Numbered from the stretch's first letter, positions 8,298-18,317 are shown. The stretch is DNA of 64,000 nt from Oceanobacillus sp. FSL K6-2867 (GCF_037963145.1 NZ_CP150144.1:1488001-1552000), one strand, 5' to 3'. Notes: generated by a model not told the origin, from the letters alone. Made by a program: numbers and translations.

Positions 8298-8334
8298 CGA
8301 TAAAGTATTAAAGCTATAAAAAGGAGTTTTTAGA

Positions 8335-9588
8335 ATGCAACGATACACGCTGAATGATAACAGAAACAAGCATGTAGAAGATTTTCAAGTAAGAGATAAT
8401 CTTATTGCAACATTGAAAAATCGCTTTACTACCTATGGCTATAAACAAGTACGGACGAAAGCCTTTGAAAACTATGAGATGTATTCGGACATTACTGGCA
8501 CGGTAAAGAAAGATGATATGATTAAAGTCATTGATACAACGGGGAAAATTCTCGTCTTGCGCCCTGATGTTACCATTCCCATTACCCGGATGATGACAGC
8601 AGTAAACCAAACAGACGATGCATTTTGGCAAAGACTTTTCTATGTGCTGGATGTATTTCGTCAGTCACAAGAGCAGCCAAATCAAAAAGAAAGTACACAA
8701 GCAGGCGTTGAGTTTTTTGGAGAGAATTCACCTGAGGCAGATGCTGAAATTATTATGCTGGCAATTCATACATTAAAAGATTTGGGCTTTGAAAATTTCA
8801 AAATTGAAATTGGTCATGCGGGATTCTTTAAAGAGCTCATCCAGCAAGCTGCACTTTCCGAACAGGATTTACAACAGCTGCAAGCTCTTATTCAATCAAA
8901 AAATATAGCAGATATGGAATTATTCCTGCAAGGTATGCCGATTGAAAAAGAATTAAAGCATGCAATCCAATCGATTCCCCTTTTATATGGCGAGCCGGAT
9001 CAAGTTATCCAGCAAGCTGAAAAAATTATTCGCAGTGCCCATATGCAGCATGTTTTGCAAAATTTGATTGATGTATATGCGTTAATTAAGGATTATGGTG
9101 TTGATGAATATGTCGCTATTAATCTCGGATTAATTAATAATATGAATTACTATACAGGCATCATCTTCCAGGGGTTTGTCGATCGAATTGGGCAGCCAGT
9201 ATTAATGGGTGGAAGATACGATCATCTTGGAGAGCAGCTGAATAAAGAAATGCCTGCGATTGGTTTCGCATTTGAGGTAGATTTACTTATTCATGCTATT
9301 TTAGAGCAAGGTTTAGCAAAATCCCTTGATCCTCAAGTAGATGCAGTGATTTATTATACGGATGAAAAGCAGCAGGAAGCTTTAACTGCCGCATTTAAAA
9401 TAAGAAATAATGGATATCGGGTTTTAAGTTTTCGGAATGATTCAAGTAATGGAAATATCCTTCCAGCAAAAACAATAATCCGTTTTGAAGAGAAGCAAAA
9501 CCTTTTCTCGAACAATCGTATAGAAAAACCATTTTCTCAGACAGATGAACTTATTACACTGCTTCAGAATTACAGGGAGGGATACTAA
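8335..9588 (+). CDS. hisZ: ATP phosphoribosyltransferase regulatory subunit HisZ
   Basis: Class II histidyl-tRNA-synthetase-like protein (417 aa) without tRNA-charging function. It joins the short-form HisG to make the active, histidine-inhibited enzyme of step one. The HisRS-like motif 2 region is DMIKVIDTTGKILVLRPDVTIPITR, and GGRYDHLG with AIGFAFEVD forms the motif 3 region. It is preceded by AAAAGGAG and heads the his operon; hisG begins at the very next base. The presence of both hisZ and a short hisG confirms the hetero-octameric type. Confidence 0.92.
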   Translation: MQRYTLNDNRNKHVEDFQVRDNLIATLKNRFTTYGYKQVRTKAFENYEMYSDITGTVKKDDMIKVIDTTGKILVLRPDVTIPITRMMTAVNQTDDAFWQRLFYVLDVFRQSQEQPNQKESTQAGVEFFGENSPEADAEIIMLAIHTLKDLGFENFKIEIGHAGFFKELIQQAALSEQDLQQLQALIQSKNIADMELFLQGMPIEKELKHAIQSIPLLYGEPDQVIQQAEKIIRSAHMQHVLQNLIDVYALIKDYGVDEYVAINLGLINNMNYYTGIIFQGFVDRIGQPVLMGGRYDHLGEQLNKEMPAIGFAFEVDLLIHAILEQGLAKSLDPQVDAVIYYTDEKQQEALTAAFKIRNNGYRVLSFRNDSSNGNILPAKTIIRFEEKQNLFSNNRIEKPFSQTDELITLLQNYREGY

Positions 9589-10215
9589 TTGCAACCTATA
9601 ACATTGGCACTTGCCAAAGGACGTCCAGCTAAAAGCACGATTGCTCTATTGGAAAAAACAGATGTTCAGTTTGAAGATTTTCATGAAGATAGCAGAAAGC
9701 TAGTCTTTTATAATAACGATCGATCTATTAAGCTGCTTTTCGTAAAAGCAATCGATGTTCCTACCTACGTCGAAAAAGGAGCTGCTGATATTGGGATTGT
9801 CGGCAAAGATAATATTCTTGAATCCCAAGCAGATGTCTATGAACTACTCGATTTAAAGCTGGGAAAATGCAAATTTGCAGTTGCTGGAAAAACAGATTAT
9901 CGCCCTGAAAAGGGACAGCAGCTAACGATTGCAACAAAATATCCAATCATTGCCCAAAAGCATTTCGAAAAAAAGGGCGAATCAATTGAAGTTGTTAAGC
10001 TAAATGGTTCCGTTGAACTGGCTCCATTAATCGGGCTTGCCGATTTGATTGTTGATATTGTAGAAACTGGAAACACCCTAAAAGAAAACGGGCTGACCGT
10101 TCTGGAAGATATCGAGCCAATCAGTACGAGATTGATTGTCAATAAAGCAAGCTTTGCTACAAAATCAGGTGAAGTACAGCAAATTATCTCACAGTTAAAG
10201 TCAGCATTGGAGTGA
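9589..10215 (+). CDS. hisG: ATP phosphoribosyltransferase catalytic subunit HisG (short form)
   Basis: Joins ATP and PRPP to phosphoribosyl-ATP, the committed step. At 208 aa it is the short form lacking the C-terminal regulatory domain, so it needs HisZ. The start is TTG 9589, immediately after the hisZ stop and behind AGGGAGG. Motifs include LALAKGR at the N-terminus, GAADIGIVGKDN, and the PRPP loop DIVETGNTLKENGL. It overlaps the region of the hisD ribosome site by its stop codon. Confidence 0.95.
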   Translation: MQPITLALAKGRPAKSTIALLEKTDVQFEDFHEDSRKLVFYNNDRSIKLLFVKAIDVPTYVEKGAADIGIVGKDNILESQADVYELLDLKLGKCKFAVAGKTDYRPEKGQQLTIATKYPIIAQKHFEKKGESIEVVKLNGSVELAPLIGLADLIVDIVETGNTLKENGLTVLEDIEPISTRLIVNKASFATKSGEVQQIISQLKSALE

Positions 10216-10220
10216 TCAGT

Positions 10221-11519
10221 ATGAAAATACAAACGCGTGAGCAGTTTTTACAGGAATATGCAGCTAAAGAATCTAATCAACTGAAGGAACAAGAGCTTGA
10301 TGAAGCTGTACTAAACATTATTCGTGAAGTACGAAAAGATGGTGACGAGGCATTATATCGATACACAGAAAAATTTGACCTTGCAGCACTAGAGACCCTT
10401 GTTGTTTCTGAGGGAGAATTGTCAGAAGCAAGAAAACAGGTGGATGCGTCTTTTCTGGAAGCCTTGCAGCAAGCCAAAGAAAATATTGAGATGTTTCACA
10501 ACGAACAAAAGGAACAATCCTGGTTTGTGAATAAAGAACCAGGTATTTTACTCGGACAAAAAGTAACCCCGCTTGATAAAGTTGGTGTTTATGTTCCAGG
10601 TGGAAAGGCAGCCTATCCTTCCACAGTGTTAATGGATGTCATCCCCGCCAAAATCGCTGGCGTCGAGAAAATCGTGCTAACAACCCCGCCACAAGCAAAT
10701 GGAAAGATTAATCCTCACGTGCTTGTTGCCGCACAGCTTGTCGGGGTAGATACAATATATAAGGTTGGCGGTGCACAAGCAATTGCTGCGTTAGCCTATG
10801 GAACAGAAACCATCGAAAAGGTTGCCAAAATCGTTGGTCCAGGTAATGCATTCGTCGCAAGAGCAAAAAAATGGGTTTATGGCGATGTAGCGATCGATAT
10901 GATTGCAGGTCCAAGTGAAATCTGTGTTGTTGCAGATCAAACTGCCCCACCAAGCTTTGTTGCTGCAGACTTGCTCTCACAGGCAGAGCATGATGAATCA
11001 GCAAGTTCGATTTGCGTTACAACGAGTGAAACATTAGCAAAGCAAATCCTTGCAGAAGTTGAACAACAAATAAATGCACTTGAACGAAAAGAGATAATTA
11101 CACAATCATTAAAGGAAAATGGAAAAATAATCGTCACAGCGAATCTGAACGAAGCATTTTCCGTTGTAAATGAAATTGCACCAGAGCATTTACAGCTAAT
11201 GGTTGAAAACCCATATGATAGCCTTTCTTATATTAAAAATGCTGGCGCTGTTTTTCTAGGAAATTATTCACCAGAACCATTGGGAGACTACTTTGCAGGA
11301 CCCAATCATACATTACCAACAAACGGGACAGCAAAATTCGCCTCACCACTTGGCGTATATGATTTCATGAAAAAGTCGAGCATTATAAGCTACTCCAAAG
11401 AGGCACTGCAGCAAGCTTCTGATTCAATTATAAAAATTGCTACGGTGGAAGGGCTGACTGGACATGCCAATTCCATTGAGCTTCGAAAGGATGAACAAAA
11501 TGCGTCAGGCAAAAATTGA
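10221..11519 (+). CDS. hisD: Histidinol dehydrogenase HisD
   Basis: Zinc enzyme that oxidises L-histidinol twice to L-histidine with NAD, 432 aa. ATG 10221 is preferred with GGAG 8 bases upstream; the in-frame GTG 10212 lies within that site. Characteristic blocks are VGVYVPGGKAAYPS, VGGAQAIAALAYGTE, DMIAGPSEICVVAD, DLLSQAEHDE (catalytic and metal-binding residues) and the late GPNHTLPT. Its end overlaps hisB by 20 bases, a sign of tight coupling. Confidence 0.95.
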   Translation: MKIQTREQFLQEYAAKESNQLKEQELDEAVLNIIREVRKDGDEALYRYTEKFDLAALETLVVSEGELSEARKQVDASFLEALQQAKENIEMFHNEQKEQSWFVNKEPGILLGQKVTPLDKVGVYVPGGKAAYPSTVLMDVIPAKIAGVEKIVLTTPPQANGKINPHVLVAAQLVGVDTIYKVGGAQAIAALAYGTETIEKVAKIVGPGNAFVARAKKWVYGDVAIDMIAGPSEICVVADQTAPPSFVAADLLSQAEHDESASSICVTTSETLAKQILAEVEQQINALERKEIITQSLKENGKIIVTANLNEAFSVVNEIAPEHLQLMVENPYDSLSYIKNAGAVFLGNYSPEPLGDYFAGPNHTLPTNGTAKFASPLGVYDFMKKSSIISYSKEALQQASDSIIKIATVEGLTGHANSIELRKDEQNASGKN

Positions 11520-12084
11520 ACGTTCAACAGCCGAAACATCCATTGAATTAGATTTAACAATTGATGGTACTGGGAATACCGCTATCCAGTCCGGTGTCGG
11601 CTTTTTGGATCATATGCTTTTATTACTTACCAAACATGGTCTATTCGACTTAGAAGTCACATGCAATGGAGATTTGGAAGTCGACCAGCACCACTCTGTG
11701 GAAGATATAGGAATTGCTTTAGGCGAAGCTTTTCGGCAGGCACTAGGAAACAAGGAAGGAATTACAAGATATGCAACCGTAACAACTCCAATGGATGAAG
11801 CCCTGTCAACAATCTCCTTAGATATAAGCGGGCGCCCTTATTTCGTATATAACGTGGAGGGCCTAAAAGATAAAGTAGGAAATTTTGATACTGAGCTGGT
11901 TGAAGAATTTTTCCAAGCATTCGTCAGCAATGCTAAGGTAACACTTCATATCAACCTTGCATACGGGAAAAACACGCACCATATGATAGAATCCATTTTC
12001 AAAGGATTTGGGCGTGCATTAGATCAAGCGACTATGCTAAACCCGAGAGTGAAAGGAATCCCTTCCACAAAGGGGAGTTTGTAA
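11500..12084 (+). CDS. hisB: Imidazoleglycerol-phosphate dehydratase HisB
   Basis: Manganese-dependent dehydratase of 194 aa, the usual length of the single-function enzyme. ATG 11500 sits 8 bases after AAAGGA; upstream in-frame ATGs fall inside hisD. Histidine-rich metal motifs GFLDHML, DQHHSVEDIG and the second repeat-half residues near NTHHMIE are present. It has no fused phosphatase domain, consistent with the separate hisJ. A 370-base non-coding stretch follows before hisH, unlike every other junction in this operon. Confidence 0.95.
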   Translation: MRQAKIERSTAETSIELDLTIDGTGNTAIQSGVGFLDHMLLLLTKHGLFDLEVTCNGDLEVDQHHSVEDIGIALGEAFRQALGNKEGITRYATVTTPMDEALSTISLDISGRPYFVYNVEGLKDKVGNFDTELVEEFFQAFVSNAKVTLHINLAYGKNTHHMIESIFKGFGRALDQATMLNPRVKGIPSTKGSL

Positions 12085-12454
12085 AAGAACAAAAGCGGAA
12101 AACACCTTTACAGGCGTTGCGACGTCCTGTGCGTCGTAACAACTTACCGACTGCGCCCCCCAACAGTGGGGCTGGTTCGATTTGTCGAGCATTCCTGCGA
12201 GAAGATTCACTCCAGAGTATAAGATGAACGATAACTTTTGTCTTTATGGGCGAAAAGTCAAGTTCATCTAAAGGAAAATGCCCTTTTAGGAGGTTATCGG
12301 CGTTAAGCGTAGCCTGATTTTTGCCACATCCTTTTACTTGGAGACGATGCCCGTCTTCACCACAAGGGTGTAAGTGTGATTAAGGCTCGCTGCGGCTTTA
12401 GTGAAGCTGGACGTAGCAGTTCACAACGATTTTTAACAGAGAGGAAGAAACAAG
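12085..12454. repeat. 370-bp structured, non-coding insertion between hisB and hisH
   Basis: No reading frame is supported in either direction. It is more GC-rich than the flanking genes and full of short inverted repeats: GCGACG/CGTCGT near 12118-12137, a long hairpin at 12222-12269 (AGATGAAC/GTTCATCT outside, ACTTTT/AAAAGT inside), and GAGACG/CGTCTTC near 12341-12357. The ends (AAAAGCGG near 12091; GAAGCTGGACGTAGCAG near 12403-12419) resemble Bacillaceae intergenic repeats I remember. All other his junctions overlap or abut, so this looks like an inserted repeat element or a structured RNA. Confidence 0.55.
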
Positions 12455-13060
12455 ATGATTGCAATCATTGATTATGGTGCAGGAAATATTAAAAGTCTGC
12501 AATTTGCGCTTGCAAAACTAAATAAAGAATCCATCTTAACAACTGATCCACAAGTAATCAAGGATGCTGCATCAATCATTCTTCCTGGCGTAGGTGCCTT
12601 CAAGGATGCAATGGATGCTATTAATGAACTTGGATTAACAGATGTGATTAAACAAGAGGTTCAATCAGGAAAACCAATTCTCGGCATCTGTCTTGGCATG
12701 CAGCTATTTTATGATAAAAGCTATGAGGATGGAGAATGGGAAGGCCTTGGGCTGCTAAGAGGAAATGTAAGTCGCATTAAAGAGCAAGTAAAAGTTCCGC
12801 ATATGGGCTGGAATACAATTGCAAAGCGTGCGGAAAGTCCATTAACGCTTAATCTAACAGATAATTTTTACGTTTATTTCGTTCATTCCTATGCCGTTGA
12901 GAAACTTGAGGAAGCAACACTTGTTGGCAGCACCGAATACGGCGGCCGTGTTCCTGCTATAGTCCAGCAGGGAAACATTACAGGAATGCAATTTCACCCG
13001 GAAAAAAGCGGGGATATCGGTATTCAATTACTTGCAAACTATGAGGAGATGATTTCATGA
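12455..13060 (+). CDS. hisH: Imidazole glycerol phosphate synthase, glutaminase subunit HisH
   Basis: Class I glutamine amidotransferase (201 aa) that supplies ammonia to HisF. Catalytic Cys lies in ILGICLGMQLF and the His/Glu pair in MQFHPEKSG; the N-terminal IDYGAGNIKS is typical. The start ATG follows GAGAGGAAGAAACAAG. It overlaps hisA by four bases. The long gap before it means that its translation must start independently of hisB. Confidence 0.95.
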   Translation: MIAIIDYGAGNIKSLQFALAKLNKESILTTDPQVIKDAASIILPGVGAFKDAMDAINELGLTDVIKQEVQSGKPILGICLGMQLFYDKSYEDGEWEGLGLLRGNVSRIKEQVKVPHMGWNTIAKRAESPLTLNLTDNFYVYFVHSYAVEKLEEATLVGSTEYGGRVPAIVQQGNITGMQFHPEKSGDIGIQLLANYEEMIS

Positions 13061-13779
13061 TTCTATTCCCAGCAATTGATATTCGCGGCGGAAATTGTGT
13101 CCGCCTTATCCAAGGCGATTATAACAAAGAAAAAGTTTATGGCAACTCCCCAACAGATATGGCTCTGCAATGGGAAAATAAGCGAGCTGCATATCTGCAT
13201 ACCGTTGACCTGGATGGTGCTAAAACTGGTGACTCTCTTAATCGAGATGCCATTAAAGCAATAGCCAAACAAACGGACATTCCTGTACAGGTCGGCGGAG
13301 GCATTCGTTCCTTAGATACCATAGAGGATTATCTTAACGCTGGTATCGCTCGTGTAATTATTGGTACAGCAGCTATCACAGACAAAGTCTTTTTAAAAGA
13401 TGCAGTGGAAAAGTTCGGATCTCGCATCGCTGTCTCCATTGATGCACGGAATGGCTACGTCGCTACAGATGGCTGGACAGAAACGAGTTCCATCAAGGCC
13501 ATTGATCTTGTCACGGAACTCGAACAGCTTGGTGTCGAAACAATTGTCTACACGGATATCATGAAGGATGGCATGCTGCAAGGGCCGAACTTTGAAGAAC
13601 TGCAGGCAGTAAACGAAGCGACAAGTATGGATGTTATCGCATCAGGTGGCGTTTCAACGAAGGAAGATATAAACAAGCTAAAATCAATGAACATGTACGG
13701 CGCGATTATTGGCAAAGCATTATACGACGGCACATTAAATTTTGAAGAATTAACGGAGGATGACAGCTATGCTCGCTAA
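13057..13779 (+). CDS. hisA: ProFAR isomerase HisA
   Basis: TIM-barrel isomerase, 240 aa, converting ProFAR to PRFAR. Catalytic Asp lies in the N-terminal FPAIDIRGG; phosphate-binding repeats appear as VGGGIRS and IASGGVST, and the second Asp in [11 protein letters not shown]. Its start overlaps the hisH stop (ATGA), and its end overlaps hisF by 11 bases. Confidence 0.95.
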   Translation: MILFPAIDIRGGNCVRLIQGDYNKEKVYGNSPTDMALQWENKRAAYLHTVDLDGAKTGDSLNRDAIKAIAKQTDIPVQVGGGIRSLDTIEDYLNAGIARVIIGTAAITDKVFLKDAVEKFGSRIAVSIDARNGYVATDGWTETSSIKAIDLVTELEQLGVETIVYTDIMKDGMLQGPNFEELQAVNEATSMDVIASGGVSTKEDINKLKSMNMYGAIIGKALYDGTLNFEELTEDDSYAR

Positions 13780-14533
13780 ACGAATTATCCCTTGCCTTGA
13801 TGTGGATAAAGGTCGTGTTGTAAAAGGGAAAAAATTTCAAAATATCCGGGATGTTGACGATCCAGTTTCATTAGCCAAAAGATATAACGCAGCCGGCGCA
13901 GACGAGCTTGTCTTTTATGATATTACTGCTTCCAATGAAGAACGCAATATTTTCCTCGATGTCGTTGAACAGGTTGCAAAGGAAATTGCTATTCCATTTA
14001 CCGTTGGTGGTGGAATACGAACCATTGAGGATATACACAAAGTGCTTCGTTCTGGGGCAGATAAAGTGTCCATCAATAGCGCCGCTGTGACAAACCCGCA
14101 GCTAATTAAAGACGCTGCTTTGAAATTTGGCAGTCAATGCATTGTCTTATCGATCGATGCAAAGGAGGTCGCACCGAACCAGTGGAATGTTTTTACGAAA
14201 GGTGGCCGTCATGACACTGGAATCGATGCGATAAAATGGGCGAAGCAGGGGGAAGAACTTGGCGCTGGAGAACTTGTCATTAATGCAATGGATTCAGATG
14301 GCGAGAAGGACGGCTATAATATTCCATTAACGAAGATAATTGCGGCTACTGTTAATATTCCTGTCGTTGCAAGCGGGGGCGCTGGAATACAGGAGCATTT
14401 TCTTGCTGTGTTAGAACAAGGTGCTGATGCGGCACTGGCTGCATCTGTGTTTCACTATGATGAAATCGGGATACCTGACCTCAAGTCATATCTTCAGGAG
14501 CATAATATCATCGTCAGGAGGGAAAGCAAATGA
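13769..14533 (+). CDS. hisF: Imidazole glycerol phosphate synthase, cyclase subunit HisF
   Basis: TIM-barrel cyclase (254 aa) that closes the imidazole ring using ammonia from HisH and releases AICAR. ATG 13769 is 9 bases after GGAGG. Diagnostic segments are [16 protein letters not shown] with the catalytic Asp, VGGGIRT, the second Asp in [20 protein letters not shown] and VASGGAG. It overlaps hisI by four bases. Confidence 0.95.
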   Translation: MLAKRIIPCLDVDKGRVVKGKKFQNIRDVDDPVSLAKRYNAAGADELVFYDITASNEERNIFLDVVEQVAKEIAIPFTVGGGIRTIEDIHKVLRSGADKVSINSAAVTNPQLIKDAALKFGSQCIVLSIDAKEVAPNQWNVFTKGGRHDTGIDAIKWAKQGEELGAGELVINAMDSDGEKDGYNIPLTKIIAATVNIPVVASGGAGIQEHFLAVLEQGADAALAASVFHYDEIGIPDLKSYLQEHNIIVRRESK

Positions 14534-15171
14534 AAGTAAATATCGAACAACTCGTTTTTGATGAAAATGGCTTAATCCCTGCCATTGTTCAGGATGCTGC
14601 CACAGGAGAAGTATTAACATTAGCATATATGAATCAAGATTCACTTAATAAAACAATTGAAACGAATGAAACATGGTTTTTTTCAAGAAAGCGTCAGGAG
14701 CTATGGAATAAAGGGGAAACATCAGGAAATAAACAGCAAATCGTAAAAGTTTCTTATGATTGTGATGCTGATGCATTATTAGTTCAGGTTAATCCACTCG
14801 GCCCTGCATGTCATACTGGGAATGAAAGCTGCTTTTACAATAAGCTGTATTCAAATGATATACCAGCATATGATATCGTTTATCAAGTAATCGCAAAAAT
14901 CAAGGATCGAAGTAAAAACCCTGTTGATGGCACATACACATCATACCTCTTTGAAAAAGGGGTCGATAAAATCTTGAAAAAGGTCGGAGAAGAAACTTCA
15001 GAAGTAATTATTGGCGCAAAAAACAATGACAAACAGGAACTAACAAGCGAGATTGCTGATCTTACGTATCATACACTCGTATTAATGGAAATTATGGATG
15101 TATCTCTGTCAGATATAAAAAATGAATTAGTTAAAAGACATATTCAAAAGGAAGGTCAACAACGTGAGTAA
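14530..15171 (+). CDS. hisI: Bifunctional PRA-CH / PRA-PH enzyme HisIE
   Basis: A fusion of 213 aa. The N-terminal half (about 1-115) is phosphoribosyl-AMP cyclohydrolase with the zinc/magnesium cluster [12 protein letters not shown] and [11 protein letters not shown]; the C-terminal half (about 120-213) is the helical PRA-ATP pyrophosphohydrolase with [15 protein letters not shown]. It performs steps two and three of the pathway. It overlaps hisC by 8 bases. Confidence 0.93.
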   Translation: MKVNIEQLVFDENGLIPAIVQDAATGEVLTLAYMNQDSLNKTIETNETWFFSRKRQELWNKGETSGNKQQIVKVSYDCDADALLVQVNPLGPACHTGNESCFYNKLYSNDIPAYDIVYQVIAKIKDRSKNPVDGTYTSYLFEKGVDKILKKVGEETSEVIIGAKNNDKQELTSEIADLTYHTLVLMEIMDVSLSDIKNELVKRHIQKEGQQRE

Positions 15172-16219
15172 ATTTTGGAGTGACATGGCAAAGCGCTGTA
15201 CACCCTATATTCCCGGGGAACAAATCAATCGTGCAAATATAATTAAATTAAATACGAATGAAAATCCGTATGGTCCATCGCCAAAGGTTATCCAGGCAAT
15301 TCAAAAGGAAAGCGAGCAAGCCTTAAATCTCTATCCTTCTCCTACAACAGATCAATTAAAGGAGGATATTGCAGCATTCAATTCCTTATCTAAAGAAAAT
15401 GTTTTCGTTGGTAACGGCTCAGATGAAGTTCTGGCATTTTCGTTCATGGCTTTCTTTGATGTGAATAGACCGATTCGCTACCCAGCTATTTCGTATAGCT
15501 TTTATCCCGTATATGCGAAGCTGTTCGTTATTCCGGCCGAAGAAATTGCCCTTCAGGATGATTTTACGATACCTATAGAGGATTTCTACCAATCAGATGG
15601 AGGCGTTATTTTTCCAAATCCAAATGCGCCAACAAGTGTTTATATGGAACTCGATGCAGTGAAGAAAATCTTGGACAACAACCCTGACCGAATTGTCATT
15701 GTTGATGAAGCCTATATCGATTTTGCTGCGGAGTCTGCTGTTTCATTAATTAATTCCTATGAAAACTTGCTTGTTATTCAAACGATGTCGAAGTCAAGAT
15801 CACTGGCAGGACTTCGGATTGGGTTTGCACTGGGGCATCCTGACCTAATTGAAGGTTTGACCCGCATTAAAGACTCCGTGAATTCCTATACAGTAGATCG
15901 ATTGGCTATTGCTGGAGCAGAAGCTGCTATAGCTGACGTGTCTTATTTTAACGATACGACAGAAAAAATTATTCGAACGAGGGAATGGGCTATTGTTGAA
16001 ATGGAAAAACGCGGATTTACTGTCCTTCCCTCCCAAACGAATTTTATTTTTGCAGCACATTCTAACCAAGACGCAGGCGAATTATATGCAGCTTTAAAAG
16101 AAAAAGATATACTTATTCGATACTTTAAAGTACCTATGATTGACAATCATGTTCGGATTACGATTGGCACAGATGAACAGATGGCACAATTTTTCAATAT
16201 GCTCGATACAATACTATAA
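15164..16219 (+). CDS. hisC: Histidinol-phosphate aminotransferase HisC
   Basis: PLP-dependent class I/II aminotransferase, 351 aa, starting at GTG 15164 after GGAAGG. The PLP lysine is in [15 protein letters not shown], the Asp/Tyr pair in VDEAYIDF, and the N-terminal [11 protein letters not shown] is characteristic. It transfers nitrogen from glutamate to imidazole-acetol phosphate. In B. subtilis hisC lies in the trp/aro supracluster; here it closes the his operon, directly before a terminator shared with the gene opposite. Confidence 0.92.
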   Translation: MSKFWSDMAKRCTPYIPGEQINRANIIKLNTNENPYGPSPKVIQAIQKESEQALNLYPSPTTDQLKEDIAAFNSLSKENVFVGNGSDEVLAFSFMAFFDVNRPIRYPAISYSFYPVYAKLFVIPAEEIALQDDFTIPIEDFYQSDGGVIFPNPNAPTSVYMELDAVKKILDNNPDRIVIVDEAYIDFAAESAVSLINSYENLLVIQTMSKSRSLAGLRIGFALGHPDLIEGLTRIKDSVNSYTVDRLAIAGAEAAIADVSYFNDTTEKIIRTREWAIVEMEKRGFTVLPSQTNFIFAAHSNQDAGELYAALKEKDILIRYFKVPMIDNHVRITIGTDEQMAQFFNMLDTIL

Positions 16220-16223
16220 TTTT

Positions 16224-16265
16224 AAAAAAGCATCGCCCAAAAAATAGGTGCGATGCTTTTCTTTT
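16224..16265. terminator. Bidirectional terminator, hisC versus the SurA-like lipoprotein gene
   Basis: AAAAGCATCGC (16226-16236) pairs with GCGATGCTTTT (16250-16260). T-rich tails on both strands serve both converging genes. Confidence 0.85.
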
Positions 16266-16977
16266 ACAATACATTTTCAACTTCTGCATTTTCTTTTAAT
16301 TCATCAATTCTTGTACGCAGCTGCTCACTTTGTTTCTCATTCGTAAGCACATCTTTAATTTGTCCTTCAACCTCTTCAAGTTTTCCAATTTCTCCATTTT
16401 GCTCTTTCAGCTGGTCATAATATTCCTGTACTTCCTTATCTTTAACATCAACTTCAAATTCCTTATCCATATATTTCTGTGTAACTAAATCACCCATCAG
16501 CTGCTCTTTGAATTCATCCTCTGACAATTGCAGCTGTTCTAGCAGAGTGGAAAATTGCTTTCCACTTGTTTCTTTAATGGTATCCAGTTCTTTTTGCGCT
16601 TCCTTTTCTGTCACTTCAATACCCTGTTTTTCAGCGTCCTGTTTAATAAGTGCTTGTTCAACAAGAATGGAAACTGTTTGGTCTTTGATTGAATCAGTGT
16701 TACTGACATCTTGTCCGTATTGGTACATCGTTGTTTTTACTTGTGTATATATTGGATTATACTCCGATCCAGTAATTTCTTCTCCATTGACAACAGCGAC
16801 AGGAGTTTTTTCATCCAGTTTTTCTTTCTCTGTGAACTCTAATTCCTGTTGTGCAGGTTGCTCTGAATTCTTGCTGCCTTGTGTATCTTCATTCTCTTTC
16901 TTTTCATCATTCCCGCCACATGCAGCTAGCATGATAATAATAACAAATGCTAACGACAGCATACCTAACTTTTTCAT
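16264..16977 (-). CDS. SurA/PrsA N-terminal-like lipoprotein chaperone without a PPIase domain
   Basis: Lipoprotein of 237 aa with signal MKKLGMLSLAFVIIIMLAAC (Cys20), from ATG 16977, 6 bases after GGGAG. After a Glu/Asn/Gln-rich linker (about 24-60) comes VAVVNGEEITGSEYNP, the hallmark start of SurA/PrsA folding domains, then charged helices to the end. The parvulin isomerase domain found in PrsA is absent; the C-terminus is helical (VEGQIKDVLTNEKQ...). It is likely an extracytoplasmic folding helper, but no substrate can be named. Confidence 0.75.
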   Translation of the reverse strand: MKKLGMLSLAFVIIIMLAACGGNDEKKENEDTQGSKNSEQPAQQELEFTEKEKLDEKTPVAVVNGEEITGSEYNPIYTQVKTTMYQYGQDVSNTDSIKDQTVSILVEQALIKQDAEKQGIEVTEKEAQKELDTIKETSGKQFSTLLEQLQLSEDEFKEQLMGDLVTQKYMDKEFEVDVKDKEVQEYYDQLKEQNGEIGKLEEVEGQIKDVLTNEKQSEQLRTRIDELKENAEVENVL

Positions 16978-17031
16978 AATGGACTCCCTCATTTCTATTA
17001 AGTCTTCTTTCATTCAACCACATATCTATAT

Positions 17032-17261
17032 ATGATTTCAAGCAGAAACAAAATGGGGATTTATCCAGTCATCGCTGTCACATCGGGGTTTTGGGGAGCT
17101 TATTTACAGTTGGATAACAAAATTTACTTACTTTTGCTTTGTATTGGGACAACGGTCACACTATCTATGGCAGACAAAAAAAATACCCTCAAATCTGTTG
17201 AAGGCAATTACACATTACATTTAACAGATGAGGATATAAAAGTATTGGTAAACTCAAATTA
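17032..17261 (+). pseudogene. Possible remnant of a small membrane protein gene
   Basis: A reading frame on the plus strand begins at 17032 and gives a plausible two-helix membrane protein (YPVIAVTSGFWGAYLQL, then IYLLLLCIGTTVTLSM) and a polar tail. It then runs antisense into the 3' end of the permease gene to 17343, where the protein character is lost. No ribosome site precedes either possible ATG. It may be the front of a decayed gene or a chance frame; I do not recognise it. Confidence 0.25.
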
Positions 17262-18317
17262 TCATAAAGTCTTCCTCTTTAAAATTATAATTAAAAACGT
17301 TAATCCACCAACAATTTCGATAATAATTGAAACTACACCTTGAGCGTTAAATACATGATTCATAATAAAATAGGAACCAGTCAGTATCAAAAACCCGGTA
17401 GCAAGAGCCATAGGAAAAATATATCTATGATCATAAGTTGGCGCCAGCTGATAACTCAATGTTGCAACTAAAAATCCAAAGAAAGTAAGCGGTCCAACCA
17501 ACGCCGTTGAGACTGACATCAAAATAGAAACTAATACAAGAACATAAATGATACTAAATTGATGGTTAACTCCCAAAGAACTAGAAATATCTTTTCCAAG
17601 CGACAATACATTTAAGTTCTTAGAATAAGCAAGAAGAAGTAATGCAACAATTATTACGATTGGAATCGCTATATGAAAATATTCTGAGTCCGCATTATTG
17701 ACAGAGCCAAACAATTTTGCCTGTAAAATATCAAATTCAGCCGGTGCAAGCAGCTTTCTCATAAAAGTTGACAAAGACCTTAATCCAGTTCCAATAATGA
17801 TTCCAACCAGAAGCATCAGTTGTAAATTTCCATACTTTCCGGATAGTAACCATCCATAAAGTATTAAACACATCAAGACCATTACAACCACTTGCAATAA
17901 AAATGGTCCAGTACCACTGTAACCTATAAATACACTGGCACCAAAGAAAAACATTGTACCCGTATGTATGGTGGAGTAAAGGGCTTCAAATCCTAAAAGT
18001 GAAGGAGTTATAACCCGATTATTCGTAACCGATTGGAAAGCAACGGTCGCCAAGCTTTGACAAACTGCTGCAATAATCATTGCAATAATAGCTACCATTC
18101 TTCTTTCTACAACTGGGATAAAGGAAGGGGAATCTACTGGAACTGGATTGTTATAAACTAAAAGTCCGTACGAAGAAAGAAGCCCTAATAAAATCAATGC
18201 TGTCAGTATTATCCAATACGTTCTTGCATCTTTCTTAGAACGAAAAGATTTAGCTGCTCTATTTTTATTAGGAAGGCTAGAATTAATTTTGACATTTTTT
18301 TCATTAGTATAATCCAA
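17262..18317 (-). CDS. yclO: Siderophore ABC transporter permease, FecCD family (YclO-like)
   Basis: Permease of 351 aa with about nine to ten membrane helices after a basic cytoplasmic N-terminus. The conserved FecCD end (LVGPLTFFGFLVATLSYQLAPTYDHR) is present. The start is TTG 18317, with AAGGAGG about 13 bases upstream inside the yclN-like gene; no better in-frame start exists. It pairs with the upstream permease to import an iron-siderophore, by similarity to the B. subtilis petrobactin system YclNOPQ. The stop region overlaps an antisense frame. Confidence 0.85.
   Translation of the reverse strand: MDYTNEKNVKINSSLPNKNRAAKSFRSKKDARTYWIILTALILLGLLSSYGLLVYNNPVPVDSPSFIPVVERRMVAIIAMIIAAVCQSLATVAFQSVTNNRVITPSLLGFEALYSTIHTGTMFFFGASVFIGYSGTGPFLLQVVVMVLMCLILYGWLLSGKYGNLQLMLLVGIIIGTGLRSLSTFMRKLLAPAEFDILQAKLFGSVNNADSEYFHIAIPIVIIVALLLLAYSKNLNVLSLGKDISSSLGVNHQFSIIYVLVLVSILMSVSTALVGPLTFFGFLVATLSYQLAPTYDHRYIFPMALATGFLILTGSYFIMNHVFNAQGVVSIIIEIVGGLTFLIIILKRKTL

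Noticed and set aside
12085..12454. Group II intron or insertion sequence in the his operon
   Set aside because: Too short for an intron with domains V/VI that I could see, and no transposase or clear terminal repeats.
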